Of a DNA stretch of 64,000 nt, positions 35,205 to 43,957 are shown piece after piece; within the stretch, counting starts at the first letter, position 1; every line of letters begins with the position of its first letter. The stretch is from assembly GCF_900101435.1 (NCBI RefSeq), contig NZ_FMZH01000010.1:1-64000 (forward strand), read 5' to 3'. The translations under genes and the position numbers were made by a program. Source of the stretch: Pedobacter soli (lineage in GTDB: Bacteria > Bacteroidota > Bacteroidia > Sphingobacteriales > Sphingobacteriaceae). A model generated the notes under the pieces. That model was given only the letters and a program-made list of their open reading frames with translations, had not been told where the DNA came from and searched no databases.

Positions 35205-36059
35205 ATGAAGAATTTCTCCTTGTTTCAGGAACTAGATATATCTACTCATCTATGGAACAAAGAAATACATGGAAACCACAGACATAATTTCTTTGAAATA
35301 CTCTATGTATTTGAAGGCAAGGGAAGGCACATGATCAATGGAGTGGCCCACAAGTACACAGGAAACAATCTTTTTTTACTGATGCCTGGCGATGAGCATT
35401 ACCTTGATATCGAAATACAAACCCGATTCTGTGTACTCATTTTCAACAGGTCTTATTTTACCCATGAAAATACTGGTGCTAACCTGAACTTTTCTTCAAT
35501 CTTTAGAAAAGTCGAATTTATTTTACAGAATGCTAATCATCTGAAGCAGAATAAAGAAGGTAAAGATTCAGATGATATTTTAATCAAAATACTAATAGAG
35601 AATATCATCCATGAGCGGGAAAAGAAAGATTTCTTTCATGAAATTATCATAAAAAATACCATATTTCAGATTCTTTGCCTTATTGCTAGACAAATCAAAA
35701 ACAATGTAGTAACAGATTTTATTGCCAAAGGTTCTGATGCCGATATTGCAGAAATTGTATTCTATTTACAGGAACACATTTACGAAAATGAAGAATTGCG
35801 TTTAGATAAATTATCGCAAGTATTCAATAAATCTAGAAATTACCTCAGCACTTATTTTAAACGACATACTGGATATAGCATAAAAGAGTACATACAACAT
35901 TATAAGCTAAACCTTATCAAAAGTCGATTACAGCATAGTCAACTAACCGTTCAGCAATTGGCTTATGAGTTTAGCTTTACAGATGAAAATCATCTCAATA
36001 AATTTCTTAAGCAACGTTTAGGAATGACAGCAACAGATTTTAGAAAAAACGCGCCCTAA
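35205..36059 (+). CDS. AraC-family transcriptional regulator with cupin sensor domain
   Basis: 284 residues. The N-terminal half (about 15-95) is an AraC-type cupin (GNHRHNFFEILYVFEGKG, LFLLMPGDEHYLDI). The C-terminal half (about 185-282) has two helix-turn-helix units (LRLDKLSQVFNKSRNYLSTYF and LTVQQLAYEFSFTDENHLNKFLKQRLG). It has no receiver domain, so it senses a small molecule directly. The divergent gene encodes a secreted lectin-fold protein, its most likely target, with the promoters packed in 88 bp. A TAAATTTG box lies only 4 bp before the ATG, so it is either chance or a leaderless start. Confidence 0.9.
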   Translation: MKNFSLFQELDISTHLWNKEIHGNHRHNFFEILYVFEGKGRHMINGVAHKYTGNNLFLLMPGDEHYLDIEIQTRFCVLIFNRSYFTHENTGANLNFSSIFRKVEFILQNANHLKQNKEGKDSDDILIKILIENIIHEREKKDFFHEIIIKNTIFQILCLIARQIKNNVVTDFIAKGSDADIAEIVFYLQEHIYENEELRLDKLSQVFNKSRNYLSTYFKRHTGYSIKEYIQHYKLNLIKSRLQHSQLTVQQLAYEFSFTDENHLNKFLKQRLGMTATDFRKNAP

Positions 36060-36374
36060 TGGCGCTCAAAATATTTTTTTATATCTATCTGTAATTACTA
36101 TTTTTTTACAGAAATCTAAATATAATATGTAGAGCATTTTCGAATCGGCAGCACTTTTACCGAAGGAGTGCATATTTCAATGAAACTTTGGAGCGAAAAA
36201 GGGTGTCAGCATAAATGCGAAACGCGCGTACACTTGTGCCGAAACACCCATTCAATAAAAGTTAACAATTTGATAATGTTGAAAATTGCATGGATATTCA
36301 GCAAGTTTCTTTTTTTGTGTAAAGAAAAACTTCGGTTTTTTTGAATTTTCCTATACTAAAACGCTCCAACTTCA

Positions 36375-36914
36375 ATGAAAAAATCACTTTTCCTGATTTT
36401 AATTTTTTTTAGCCTCATTACCTTCTCTTCCTGTAAAAAGAAGGAGGTAATTGAACCTGCACCCACTTTACCTGAAATAACCCAGTTGGGACTGAATACA
36501 TTTGGTTTTATGTTCAGTAATGAAGTTTGGACCCCTAACCTACTCGTTTCTACACTATCAGCAAATTATGGAATGCAAGGTGATGAAGTAAAACTAAATC
36601 TTTTCTGCAGAAGAAAAAGTCCCCAGAACCAAAAGACTTCCGATTTTTTTAATCTAAAATACACCAACCCGGATATCAGCACGGGAACCTACGAACTCAA
36701 CGAGCAAAACTGTAAAATCGATGTTGAGACCATTTCAGCAGACAACCACGCAAAAGGCTATAAGCTTGACGGTAAAGGAAGTATAACATTCATCCGCTGG
36801 GACCTAAAAAACAGGATCGGCTCAGGAACCTTTACGCTTACGGTGAAGGAAGAAACAACAGGTGAAACTGTTGCCATCACGAAGGGAAGGTTTGATATGG
36901 TTCTTGGAGATTAA
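36375..36914 (+). CDS. Hypothetical lipoprotein (DUF6252-like)
   Basis: 179 residues. The signal peptide ends in a lipobox (ITFSSC, Cys20), followed by Lys-rich and Pro-rich linkers. The mature part (NTFGFMFSNEVWTPN, then beta strands with KGSITFIRWDLKNRIGSGTFTLTV) recalls small Bacteroidota lipoproteins of the DUF6252 type, which have unknown function. The assignment is tentative. The gap before it (36060-36374) holds only short imperfect repeats. Its stop codon overlaps that of the convergent gene 36911-37294. Confidence 0.7.
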   Translation: MKKSLFLILIFFSLITFSSCKKKEVIEPAPTLPEITQLGLNTFGFMFSNEVWTPNLLVSTLSANYGMQGDEVKLNLFCRRKSPQNQKTSDFFNLKYTNPDISTGTYELNEQNCKIDVETISADNHAKGYKLDGKGSITFIRWDLKNRIGSGTFTLTVKEETTGETVAITKGRFDMVLGD

Positions 36915-37294
36915 ATATCTTTAATAAGGGGTGTGTCGTGTTGAATATCTGGCGTCCTGAGATATCCTTCTATAAGCGTTTCCACATCGGGACTTACGCG
37001 CCTTGCACTGTAATTGATTAGTTTATGCTGCGATGAATTGAACTTTTCTATAAACATAGCTTCGGTTTTGCTGAATTTGAGATAGCCTTGTTCAAAATAA
37101 CGTTCTTCGATCGCTGTTGATGAATCCGAGCTATGGAACCAAAGTTTTACCAGTGAACCCGAAAGCTTATCAAAATACAACCAGTGAAAAGCATCCCAGC
37201 TGTTAGCCATTGGAGACGGCTGGGCAAGCTTGATCTTGATTATGATCAGATCAGGGTTTTCAAAAAGATAGATAACTTTGTACTCCGTGGGCAT
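36911..37294 (-). CDS. Hypothetical 127-residue protein
   Basis: I do not recognise the family. There is no signal peptide, so it is likely cytoplasmic. The sequence has an alternating beta pattern (EYKVIYLFENPDLIIIKIKL, WDAFHWLYFDKLSGSLVKLWF) followed by a helix. It ends 4 bp inside the convergent lipoprotein gene, sharing overlapping stop codons. The ATG at 37294 gives a plausible start, with no conserved neighbour to support function. Confidence 0.5.
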   Translation of the reverse strand: MPTEYKVIYLFENPDLIIIKIKLAQPSPMANSWDAFHWLYFDKLSGSLVKLWFHSSDSSTAIEERYFEQGYLKFSKTEAMFIEKFNSSQHKLINYSARRVSPDVETLIEGYLRTPDIQHDTPLIKDI

Positions 37295-37441
37295 ATCTGC
37301 AAAGGTAGCAATAGGGGGAAAATCACGCTATTCTAATTATCAACAGCACTTAACCGTATGGGTATAAAAAACTTTGTTCTGAGCATCAGCGCCTTATCTT
37401 TTTTGATTTGGAGTTTTGGTCAATGAGTTTATTTTTGCTTT

Positions 37442-37762
37442 ATGACCGTGACCGTGCTACCTATTTTAGAGACAGATTTTAAGCCCGAGAAAGCCCTTGC
37501 AAAGGTGATGAACGATAGGTTGATCCGAACCGCGAAGGATTTGCAGGATAATCATTTTAGAACCCTTACAGGGTGGGGATTTCCAAACGATGACCTTGTT
37601 GTTTATATAAGTTATAACCCGAAATATAAGATTCGCTTTCGCATTGTCAATGATGTGCCGGCGGATGTAGAATATTTTGTGGCAGAGTGCTGCGGAAGGC
37701 TTGGCTTCATCCTCTGGAGGGCAAATGCGATTGGGGTTACCAATGAGTATGGTGCACTCTAA
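37442..37762 (+). CDS. Hypothetical 106-residue protein, possibly 5'-truncated
   Basis: No family was recognised. The chain has a mixed alpha/beta composition (ALAKVMNDRLIRTAKDLQDN, DLVVYISYNPKYKIRFRIV, ADVEYFVAECCGRLGFILW). Directly upstream and in the same frame, an ATG at 37358 opens a 22-residue signal-peptide-like segment (MGIKNFVLSISALSFLIWSF) that stops at TGA 37424-37426, 18 bp before this ATG. The present gene may therefore be the body of a secreted protein cut off from its signal by a nonsense codon, or the upstream ORF may be chance. Confidence 0.45.
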   Translation: MTVTVLPILETDFKPEKALAKVMNDRLIRTAKDLQDNHFRTLTGWGFPNDDLVVYISYNPKYKIRFRIVNDVPADVEYFVAECCGRLGFILWRANAIGVTNEYGAL

Positions 37763-37873
37763 GTGCTAACTAAATTTTGCTTTTGCATGGATTTGTTTAG
37801 TTTTGTCCACGGAAGAGAATTCCCTATAAGAATATTTTGATAACGGGGCTTATGCCCGCTAACAACACTAAAG

Positions 37874-38053
37874 ATGGACAAATTTAAGCAGGTACAGGAA
37901 GTTATCGCTTCAGTTGAAGCTGATGTAGCAAAATTTTATGATGGTGGAAACGCAGCAGCTGGAACACGCGTACGCAAAGCGATGCAGGATTTAAAAGTTC
38001 TTGCTCAGGAAATCAGAACTGAGGTTACAGAGAAAAAAAACAGCGATAAATAA
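37874..38053 (+). CDS. Histone H1-like (Hc1-type) small protein
   Basis: 59 residues, opening MDKFKQVQEVIASVEADVAK and continuing FYDGGNAAAGTRVRKAMQDL, then KVLAQEIRTEVTEKK. This is the short, helix-rich Hc1-like protein found throughout Bacteroidota, thought to bind DNA non-specifically; the basic residues cluster around TRVRK and the C-terminus. The gene is monocistronic, with a GGGC...GCCC hairpin in its leader and a strong terminator 23 bp after the stop. The small size made it easy to overlook. Confidence 0.85.
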   Translation: MDKFKQVQEVIASVEADVAKFYDGGNAAAGTRVRKAMQDLKVLAQEIRTEVTEKKNSDK

Positions 38054-38076
38054 AACATAAAATGTTTTGGGAGAAA

Positions 38077-38106
38077 GCCACTGAAATAAACTCAGTGGCT
38101 TTTTTT
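38077..38106 (+). terminator. Intrinsic terminator of the histone-like gene
   Basis: GCCACTGA (38077-38084) and TCAGTGGC (38092-38099) form a perfect 8-bp stem followed by seven T. Confidence 0.92.
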
Positions 38107-38131
38107 ACGTATCCATTTTCCTGAGTGGGTA

Positions 38132-38494
38132 TTTCGGAGCAAACTGGCCGCACTTATCTTTCGATTGGACTTTTCAAGTATAGCTTTTCCTGATCACTTT
38201 TTAAATTAAAGTAAAATGAAAGCCTCAGGGCCTAGTTTGGAGCTGAAGGTAGGTCTTGTTTAATTCTCATTTTAAAAGCGTTCTGATGGCTTTTGAATGG
38301 GGTTTTAGATATGTAAGTTGTCAGACCTTAATCTTTGGGCAGACTGAATAGCGTAACTATCACTGAAAATAAGTAGAAAGGAAGGCTTTAGCTTGGAAAG
38401 GAATTTGAAATCGTTCTTAGTGTTTTGTTCAAAGGGAAAGGAACTATTTACGCTATAGTCCGGCAATCAAATTGGCGGCCAGTTTGGCCCGAAA
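38132..38494. mobile_element. Possible decayed insertion sequence or MITE (inverted ends, no transposase)
   Basis: TTTCGGAGCAAACTGGCCGC (38132-38151) is the inverted complement of 38475-38494 with 18 of 20 matches. A further GGCCAGTTTCG copy lies at 38501-38511, giving the repeated-end pattern seen in IS21-type elements. The 323 bp between contain no transposase and no clear ORF. The IS21 link is inference from the end sequence only. Confidence 0.4.
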
Positions 38495-38511
38495 CGAGGT
38501 GGCCAGTTTCG

Positions 38512-38663
38512 TTGAAATACACACAAATGACATCCCTGAATTAATAGGATATATATCTTTTGAATTTGTTGATATCTATGATAATGCTTATAGGCAAAAA
38601 TTAGTATTTAAGCCTCACCACGGAGGTTTTTTTCAAACAGCAGAGTATTTAGGAAAAAGGTAA
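38512..38663 (+). pseudogene. C-terminal gene fragment next to the inverted repeat
   Basis: About 50 codons (EIHTNDIPELIGYISFEFVD, then IYDNAYRQKLVFKPHHGG, ending AEYLGKR and a stop) read like the end of a real protein. The frame runs upstream into the repeat end at 38475-38511, where no proper start exists. It is most simply a gene whose 5' part was lost when the element inserted or decayed. The parent family was not recognised. Confidence 0.4.
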
Positions 38664-38688
38664 AATATAATAGAGCTTTAGCATGGAT

Positions 38689-38719
38689 AAAAAAACACCC
38701 AACTACACTTTTTGGGTGT
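38689..38719 (-). terminator. Intrinsic terminator of ssrA
   Basis: ACACCCAA (38695-38702) and TTGGGTGT (38712-38719) form a perfect 8-bp stem. On the minus strand it is followed by six U (complement of A 38689-38694). It lies 48 bp beyond the tmRNA 3' end. Confidence 0.8.
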
Positions 38720-38766
38720 AAAATTGGGTGTTAATTATGTAACTATTTGATTTTTAAGTTACTTTG

Positions 38767-39131
38767 TGGAGCCGAAGGGAGTCGAACCCTTGTCCAGTTG
38801 TGAGATAAATTATACCTTCTACATGCTTATTTTTCAATTGATTTTCGGGAAATAAACGGGCTGAAAACCGACCTTATTTAGATCCTTAGATACTTGATCT
38901 CACTTTAAGTCGTATCTCCTTAAAGCCAGCTTTGTTGTTTCGATGCCCCAGATTCTAACCCAACAATGCAGCAGTTAGAGGGACAAAAGCTAAGCGTAGT
39001 TCTAAACTAGGCAGCTAAGGCGTAAGTATTTTCGCCAATTAAAATGTGATCGTTCACTTTAAGTGCTCTCCGAACAACGCACTGCATGCTAACATAACCT
39101 TCGCCACCCTGTCAAATCCAAGAACGGCCCC
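38767..39131 (-). ncRNA. ssrA: Transfer-messenger RNA (tmRNA)
   Basis: The 365-nt RNA begins with GGGGCCG (complement of 39125-39131) and ends with CGGCTCCA (38767-38774), which pair as the acceptor stem and provide the CCA end. The T-arm sequence GGGTTCGACTCCC and the D-loop-like GGATTTGACAGGG are present. The tag reading frame (39008-39037) encodes GENTYALAA followed by TAG, so stalled proteins receive (A)GENTYALAA. It rescues stalled ribosomes in trans-translation. Upstream of its start lies an unusual 7-bp tandem repeat (39151-39226). Confidence 0.96.
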
Positions 39132-39150
39132 AGTTTTAGTTTTCAGTTTG

Positions 39151-39226
39151 CAATTATCAATTATCAATTATCAATTATCAATTATCAATTATCAATTATC
39201 AATTATCAATTATCAATTATCAATTG
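39151..39226. repeat. Heptanucleotide tandem repeat CAATTAT x 10 in the ssrA upstream region
   Basis: Ten perfect CAATTAT units (39151-39220) end with CAATTG. On the ssrA strand the unit reads ATAATTG and covers about -20 to -95 relative to the tmRNA start. No spacer variation exists, so it is a microsatellite and not a CRISPR array. Confidence 0.97.
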
Positions 39227-39282
39227 CAAGATCGAACTACAAATATACAAAATTATTGCTTAACTGGTTAATTGTTTAAACC

Positions 39283-39410
39283 GGTTAACTGTTTTGTTCT
39301 GCTAACAATTAACCGATTTATACAGTTTCAACAATTAAACTTTAAAATTGGTTAACTGTTTTGTTTTGCTAACAATTAACCGATTTATACAGTTTCAACA
39401 ATTAAACTTT
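39283..39410. repeat. Tandem duplication of a 61-bp unit (GGTTAACTG...AAACTTT)
   Basis: 39283-39343 and 39350-39410 are identical at 60 of 61 positions and lie 67 bp apart. A related sequence GGTTAATTGTTTAAACCGGT (39266-39285) precedes them and recurs at 51639-51658 with one mismatch, and is followed by GGTTAATTG-like blocks there too. The unit sits between ssrA and the stop of the aminotransferase gene. Confidence 0.9.
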
Positions 39411-39426
39411 TAAACAGTTTTAACAA

Positions 39427-40626
39427 TTAAACAACTCGACCAGGATATTGTTGTAAAGCGATTTCCAAACAATCCATGGCTGCATTTAAATCATCAGTAT
39501 TTAACACATAAGCCATGCGTACCTCGTTTTTACCCGATCCTGGTGTAGAATAGAAACCTGTAGCAGGTGCCATCATCACCGTTTGGTTATTATGACTAAA
39601 TTTTTCTAAAATCCATTGGCAGAATTTATCTGCATCATCAATCGGGAATTTAGCCACCACATAAAATGCACCACCCGGATTAGGGCAGTAAACACCTTCA
39701 ATGCTGTTTAAGCGCTTCACCAAAGTGTCTCTGCGTAAAGTATATTCGGTATTTACTTTTTCAAAATAACTATCTGGCGTATCAACTGCAGCTGCACCGG
39801 CAATTTGCTCAACCATACCCGGACTTAACCTGGCTTGTGCAAATTTTAATCCCGAAGCAATTACTTCCTTGTTTTTAGTAATTAAACAACCTAAGCGCGC
39901 TCCACAGGCACTGTAACGTTTAGATACAGTATCCATAATTACCACGTTTTCATCCAGGCCATCTAAATGCATTGGCGAAATAAATTCCCTGCCATCATAA
40001 CAGAATTCGCGGTATGCCTCATCCGAGAACAAAAACAAATCGTATTTTACGCATAGCGTTTTTAAAGCTTCAAGTTCTTCTCTCGAGTATAAATAACCGG
40101 TTGGGTTATTTGGGTTGCAGATGATAATGGCCTTGGTTTTTTCGGTAATCAGTTTCTCAAATTCTGCAATTGGTGGCAGAGCAAAACCATTTTCGATATA
40201 CGATAAAATAGGTTTTACCACCACATTACTCATGCAGGCAAAACCATTGTAATTGGCGTAAAAAGGCTCTGGAATGATGATTTCATCGCCTTCATTCACG
40301 CAGGTTTGCATGGCAATGGTAATGGCTTCTGAGCCACCAACTGTTACCAGTATATTTTCAGGGCTAATGTTGTAGCCCAGTTTATTGTAGTATTCGGTAA
40401 GTTTTAAACGGTAGGCGAGGGTACCTTCTGATGGCGTATAGGCCCAAACATTAAAATCAATGTTTTTGATGGCGTTTAACATCCCTTCAGGTGTTTCAAT
40501 ATCAGGCTGGCCAATATTTAAATGGTAAACCTTTTTACCATCTTTTTTAGCTTGATCAGCAAATGGAGTTAACTTTCTAATGGGCGATGCAGGCATCTGC
40601 ACGCCTTTTTGTGAAATTTTTGGCAT
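39427..40626 (-). CDS. PLP-dependent aminotransferase, class I (aspartate/aromatic type)
   Basis: 399 residues, normal length. It transfers an amino group between an amino acid and a 2-oxo acid in the cytoplasm. The fold-type I motifs are clear: GGSEAI (97-102), NPNNPTG (171-177), SDEAYREF (201-208) and the PLP-binding Lys236 in TVSKRYSACGARLG, with the substrate-carboxylate Arg near the end (NEVRMAYV). Substrate preference (aspartate, aromatic or other) cannot be read. In this organism the aromatic cluster nearby lacks its own aminotransferase, so it could supply that step (inference). It follows a terminator of the upstream DUF1573 gene, so it is transcribed alone. Confidence 0.9.
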   Translation of the reverse strand: MPKISQKGVQMPASPIRKLTPFADQAKKDGKKVYHLNIGQPDIETPEGMLNAIKNIDFNVWAYTPSEGTLAYRLKLTEYYNKLGYNISPENILVTVGGSEAITIAMQTCVNEGDEIIIPEPFYANYNGFACMSNVVVKPILSYIENGFALPPIAEFEKLITEKTKAIIICNPNNPTGYLYSREELEALKTLCVKYDLFLFSDEAYREFCYDGREFISPMHLDGLDENVVIMDTVSKRYSACGARLGCLITKNKEVIASGLKFAQARLSPGMVEQIAGAAAVDTPDSYFEKVNTEYTLRRDTLVKRLNSIEGVYCPNPGGAFYVVAKFPIDDADKFCQWILEKFSHNNQTVMMAPATGFYSTPGSGKNEVRMAYVLNTDDLNAAMDCLEIALQQYPGRVV

Positions 40627-40640
40627 GGCACAAAAATAAA

Positions 40641-40666
40641 AAAGTCCCGATGAAAATCGGGACTTT
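40641..40666 (-). terminator. Intrinsic terminator between DUF1573 and the aminotransferase
   Basis: AAAGTCCCGAT (40641-40651) and ATCGGGACTTT (40656-40666) form a perfect 11-bp stem closed by a GAAA tetraloop. A runs on the left give a U-tract on the minus strand; the arm itself ends in TTTTT on the plus strand, so it may work in both directions. Confidence 0.88.
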
Positions 40667-40688
40667 TTAAAATAATATCATTTAAAAA

Positions 40689-41081
40689 TTACTTTGAAGC
40701 AGGTGCAACAGTTTCGCCTTTAATGTAAAGTACTTTAACCGGTGTTTTAGCATTTGAAGTAATGGTTACCGCTTTAGAGAAAGTAGAGGGTCCTGCAGCA
40801 GCGTTAAAAGTTACCGAAATTACACCTGTTTCGCCTTTTTTAAGTGGAGTAGAAGTGTATTTAGGTACTGTACAACCGCAACTTGCTTCAGCTTTGCTGA
40901 TAATTAACGGCTCTTCACCAATATTGGTGTATTTAAAATCATAAGTTACCGGTTTGTTTAAAACAATTTTACCGAAATCATGTGTTTCCGATTCAAACTT
41001 AAATTCAGCAGGTTTAGTTTGTGCATTTGCTGCGATACCAAAACCTAATACAAAAGCGAATAATACTAAGATCTTTTTCAT
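40689..41081 (-). CDS. DUF1573 domain protein
   Basis: 130 residues with a signal peptide (about 1-20, cleaved at ANA-QTK). The mature part is a single Ig-like DUF1573 domain, with the typical ETHDFGKIVLNKPVTYDFKYTN-type strand pair, the Cys-Gly-Cys motif ASCGCTVPKY and ITSNAK near the end. The family is exported and abundant in Bacteroidota, but its function is unknown. A -7-like box TAAATTTG on the minus strand (41118-41125) fits a promoter about 37 bp upstream. It is divergent from the E1 gene. Confidence 0.93.
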   Translation of the reverse strand: MKKILVLFAFVLGFGIAANAQTKPAEFKFESETHDFGKIVLNKPVTYDFKYTNIGEEPLIISKAEASCGCTVPKYTSTPLKKGETGVISVTFNAAAGPSTFSKAVTITSNAKTPVKVLYIKGETVAPASK

Positions 41082-41251
41082 GTTATGTGGGTATATTTTA
41101 TTTTTAATTTACTCAAACAAATTTAATGTTTTCAAATTAAAACAAAAACTATTCCAATTATATTTTGCTATTCCATATATAATTTTACATAAGAGGATAA
41201 AGGCAAACTTTTAATTTTGTCTATATTTGCCGCAACCAATCTTTGATTACT

Positions 41252-43672
41252 ATGCAGAATGAAAAATTGATTACCAATGCTATTGATGCTGCTGAACTGA
41301 GTTTTAACGATTTTAAATCAATCGTGATAAACGACTACAGAATAGCGGTTGAGAGCAGGCAGGCCAGTATTTTAGGACGAAGGGAAGTGTTAACTGGCAA
41401 GGCTAAATTTGGCATTTTTGGCGATGGTAAGGAAGTACCTCAGGTGGCGATGGCGAAAGCATTTAAGAACGGAGATTGGCGTTCGGGCTATTACCGCGAT
41501 CAAACCTTTGCTTTTGCAACCGGTATTTCAACAATTAAAGAATTCTTTGCTCAGCTTTATGCCAACCCGGCTAAAGGTGCCGATCCTTTTTCGGGTGGGA
41601 GGCAAATGAACTGTCACTTTGCAACCCAGTCTATTAACGAAGATGGTAGCTGGAACGACTTAACGCAAATTAAAAACTGCTCATCTGATATTTCTCCAAC
41701 AGGTGGTCAAATGGCCCGTTTGGTTGGTTTGGCTTATGCCTCCAAATTATTCAGGGAGAATAAAGAACTCGATTATTTAAAGCATTTTTCGGTTAACGGA
41801 AACGAAGTGGCTTTTGGTACTATTGGCAATGCCTCTACATCAGAAGGTGTGTTTTTTGAAGCTATTAATGCTGCAGGAGTATTGCAGGTGCCCATGGCCA
41901 TCTCGATCTGGGATGATGCTTATGGTATTTCTGTACCTGCAAAATACCAAACTACCAAAGAAGATATTTCTGAAGTTTTAAAAGGATTTCAACGCGATTC
42001 GGAAAATCCGGGATACGAAATTTATAAAGTAAAAGGCTGGGATTATCCTGCCCTTTGCGAAGTTTACGAGAAAGCCATCAAGGTTTGTCGTGATGAGCAT
42101 GTACCCGTTTTAATTCATGTTACTGAGCTTACCCAGCCACAGGGGCATTCTACTTCAGGTTCGCACGAAAGGTATAAATCGAAAGAACGCCTGAGTTGGG
42201 AAACTGAGCACGATTGTATCCTGAAAATGCGTGGCTGGATGCTCGATTCGGCAGTGGCTACTGAAGAAGAAATTCTGGAAATTGAAAAAGAAGCTAAACT
42301 TTTTGTGCGCAATGCCCAGAAAGAGGCCTGGAACGAATTTTTAGATAGTATCAGACCTGAGCAAAAACAGGTTGTTGATTTAGTGAGTGATATGGCCAAA
42401 CACCAACCGGAATTGGCTAAAATTGCCGCTACATTAGCTGCAACTGCCGATGCACAGCGCCGTGATGTTTTTGCCGCTGCCCGTAAAGCCCTTCGTTTAT
42501 CAACCAGGCTTGCTTCGGCTGAACGTGATGCACTTTTAACCTGGTACAAAAAGCAAGAGTCGCTTAATTACGATCGCTATAACTCTAAATTACATACCGA
42601 TGGGATGGAAAGCCCCGATATGATCCCGGTTGTGGATGCGGTGTATGATGAGTTTTCTAAAATGATTGACGGCCGTGAAGTACTGAATGCCTGCTTTAAC
42701 GAAAACTTTGCCCGCGACCAGCGTTTGGTAGCTTTTGGCGAAGATTTAGGCAATATAGGTGATGTAAATCAGGGTTTTGCAGGTTTGCAGGCCAAATATG
42801 GCGAATTGAGAATTACCGATACCGGCATTAGGGAAATGACCATTATGGGGCAGGGCATAGGCCTGGCGCTACGTGGTTTAAAACCCATTGCCGAAATCCA
42901 ATATTTAGATTATTTAATATTTGCCTTAAACGTACTGAGTGATGATTTAGCATCGCTTTCATATCGTACAAAAGGTATTCAGAAAGCACCTGTAATTGTG
43001 CGCACCCGTGGCCACAGGCTCGAAGGCATCTGGCACTCAGGTTCGCCTATTGCCATGTTGCTAAGCTCTTTAAGGGGAATGCACCTTTGCGTACCACGCA
43101 ACATGACTCAGGCTGCCGGCATGTACAACACTTTGTTCAGGGCCGATGAACCTGCGGTGGTAATCGAATGCTTAAACGGGTATCGCCTGAAAGAAAAATT
43201 ACCGGTTAATGTCGGCGAATTTACCGTGCCATTGGGTAAAGCTGAGATTTTGGAAGAAGGTACTGATATTACCGTAATTTCATACGGATCGTGTTTAAAA
43301 ATTGTGCAGGAAGCTGCTGAAGAACTGGCATTGTTGGGCATTTCTGTAGAAATTATTGATCCGCAAACCCTTTTACCTTTCGATAACAGCCAGGTTTGTG
43401 TAAGCTCACTGGCTAAAACCAATAAATTACTGGTGGTTGATGAAGATGTCCCCGGAGGCGCTTCTGCTTATATCCTGCAAAAAGTGCTCGAAGAACAAAA
43501 AGGTTATTTCCATCTGGATGGACAGCCCAAAACCTTATCGGCCAAAGCGCACCGCCCGCCGTTTGGTTCAGATGGCGATTATTTTAGCAAACCTTCGGTT
43601 GATGATGTAATCGAAACCATATACCAGATGATGCACGACGCCAATCCAAATAAATATCCGGCGCTTTTTTAA
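41252..43672 (+). CDS. 2-oxoacid dehydrogenase E1, fused alpha and beta subunits
   Basis: 806 residues from ATG 41252; the frame extends three codons to a TTG, which is not needed. The alpha part (about 1-385) contains the thiamine-diphosphate-binding region (NEVAFGTIGNASTSEGVFFEAINAAG) and HSTSGSHERYKS. The beta part (about 480-800) has FGEDLGNIGDVNQGFAGLQ, ITDTGIREMTIMGQGIGLAL and PRNMTQAAGMYN. E1 decarboxylates branched-chain 2-oxo acids (or pyruvate) and passes the acyl group to the E2 lipoyl subunit. The fused single-chain layout is common in Bacteroidota. E2 and E3 are not in the window. A TATATTTG -7 box (41222-41229) lies 22 bp upstream. Confidence 0.92.
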   Translation: MQNEKLITNAIDAAELSFNDFKSIVINDYRIAVESRQASILGRREVLTGKAKFGIFGDGKEVPQVAMAKAFKNGDWRSGYYRDQTFAFATGISTIKEFFAQLYANPAKGADPFSGGRQMNCHFATQSINEDGSWNDLTQIKNCSSDISPTGGQMARLVGLAYASKLFRENKELDYLKHFSVNGNEVAFGTIGNASTSEGVFFEAINAAGVLQVPMAISIWDDAYGISVPAKYQTTKEDISEVLKGFQRDSENPGYEIYKVKGWDYPALCEVYEKAIKVCRDEHVPVLIHVTELTQPQGHSTSGSHERYKSKERLSWETEHDCILKMRGWMLDSAVATEEEILEIEKEAKLFVRNAQKEAWNEFLDSIRPEQKQVVDLVSDMAKHQPELAKIAATLAATADAQRRDVFAAARKALRLSTRLASAERDALLTWYKKQESLNYDRYNSKLHTDGMESPDMIPVVDAVYDEFSKMIDGREVLNACFNENFARDQRLVAFGEDLGNIGDVNQGFAGLQAKYGELRITDTGIREMTIMGQGIGLALRGLKPIAEIQYLDYLIFALNVLSDDLASLSYRTKGIQKAPVIVRTRGHRLEGIWHSGSPIAMLLSSLRGMHLCVPRNMTQAAGMYNTLFRADEPAVVIECLNGYRLKEKLPVNVGEFTVPLGKAEILEEGTDITVISYGSCLKIVQEAAEELALLGISVEIIDPQTLLPFDNSQVCVSSLAKTNKLLVVDEDVPGGASAYILQKVLEEQKGYFHLDGQPKTLSAKAHRPPFGSDGDYFSKPSVDDVIETIYQMMHDANPNKYPALF

Positions 43673-43957
43673 GGCTACTGATTGATTTGTTTTTAGGGTA
43701 ATTTTTTTTTCCTTTAAATGATTGTTAATCATTTAATTAAGGGTGTTTTGTATGCTTGTTCGCAATAAACAGGCTGTGTTTTTAACTACAGCGTAAACAT
43801 TTGATTGCCCAAATGATCAGATTTTTATATACATTTATATACCAAACCCTATTTTTTGTTATTTCAGTATGTTCCAAGTCATCCCCATTGGAGATTACTG
43901 CATGATGCAGGTTTTTTGTTTATCCTTTAATTACTAAACATCAGTTTTAATTTCAGG
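43673..43957. other. Gap upstream of the TPR histidine kinase
   Basis: No gene is seen. TTAAATGATT (43714-43723) and AATCATTTAA (43727-43736) form a perfect 10-bp inverted repeat after a T-run, and CTGCAT/ATGCAG near 43900-43913 precedes TTTTTT in the kinase leader. Neither is a certain terminator. Confidence 0.5.

Noticed and set aside
39151-39226. CRISPR-like array
   Set aside because: Units are 7 bp with no spacers, so this is a simple tandem repeat.
39046-39279. ORF with the repeated peptide SIINYQL
   Set aside because: It starts inside ssrA on the opposite strand and consists of the translated 7-bp microsatellite; no gene is supported.
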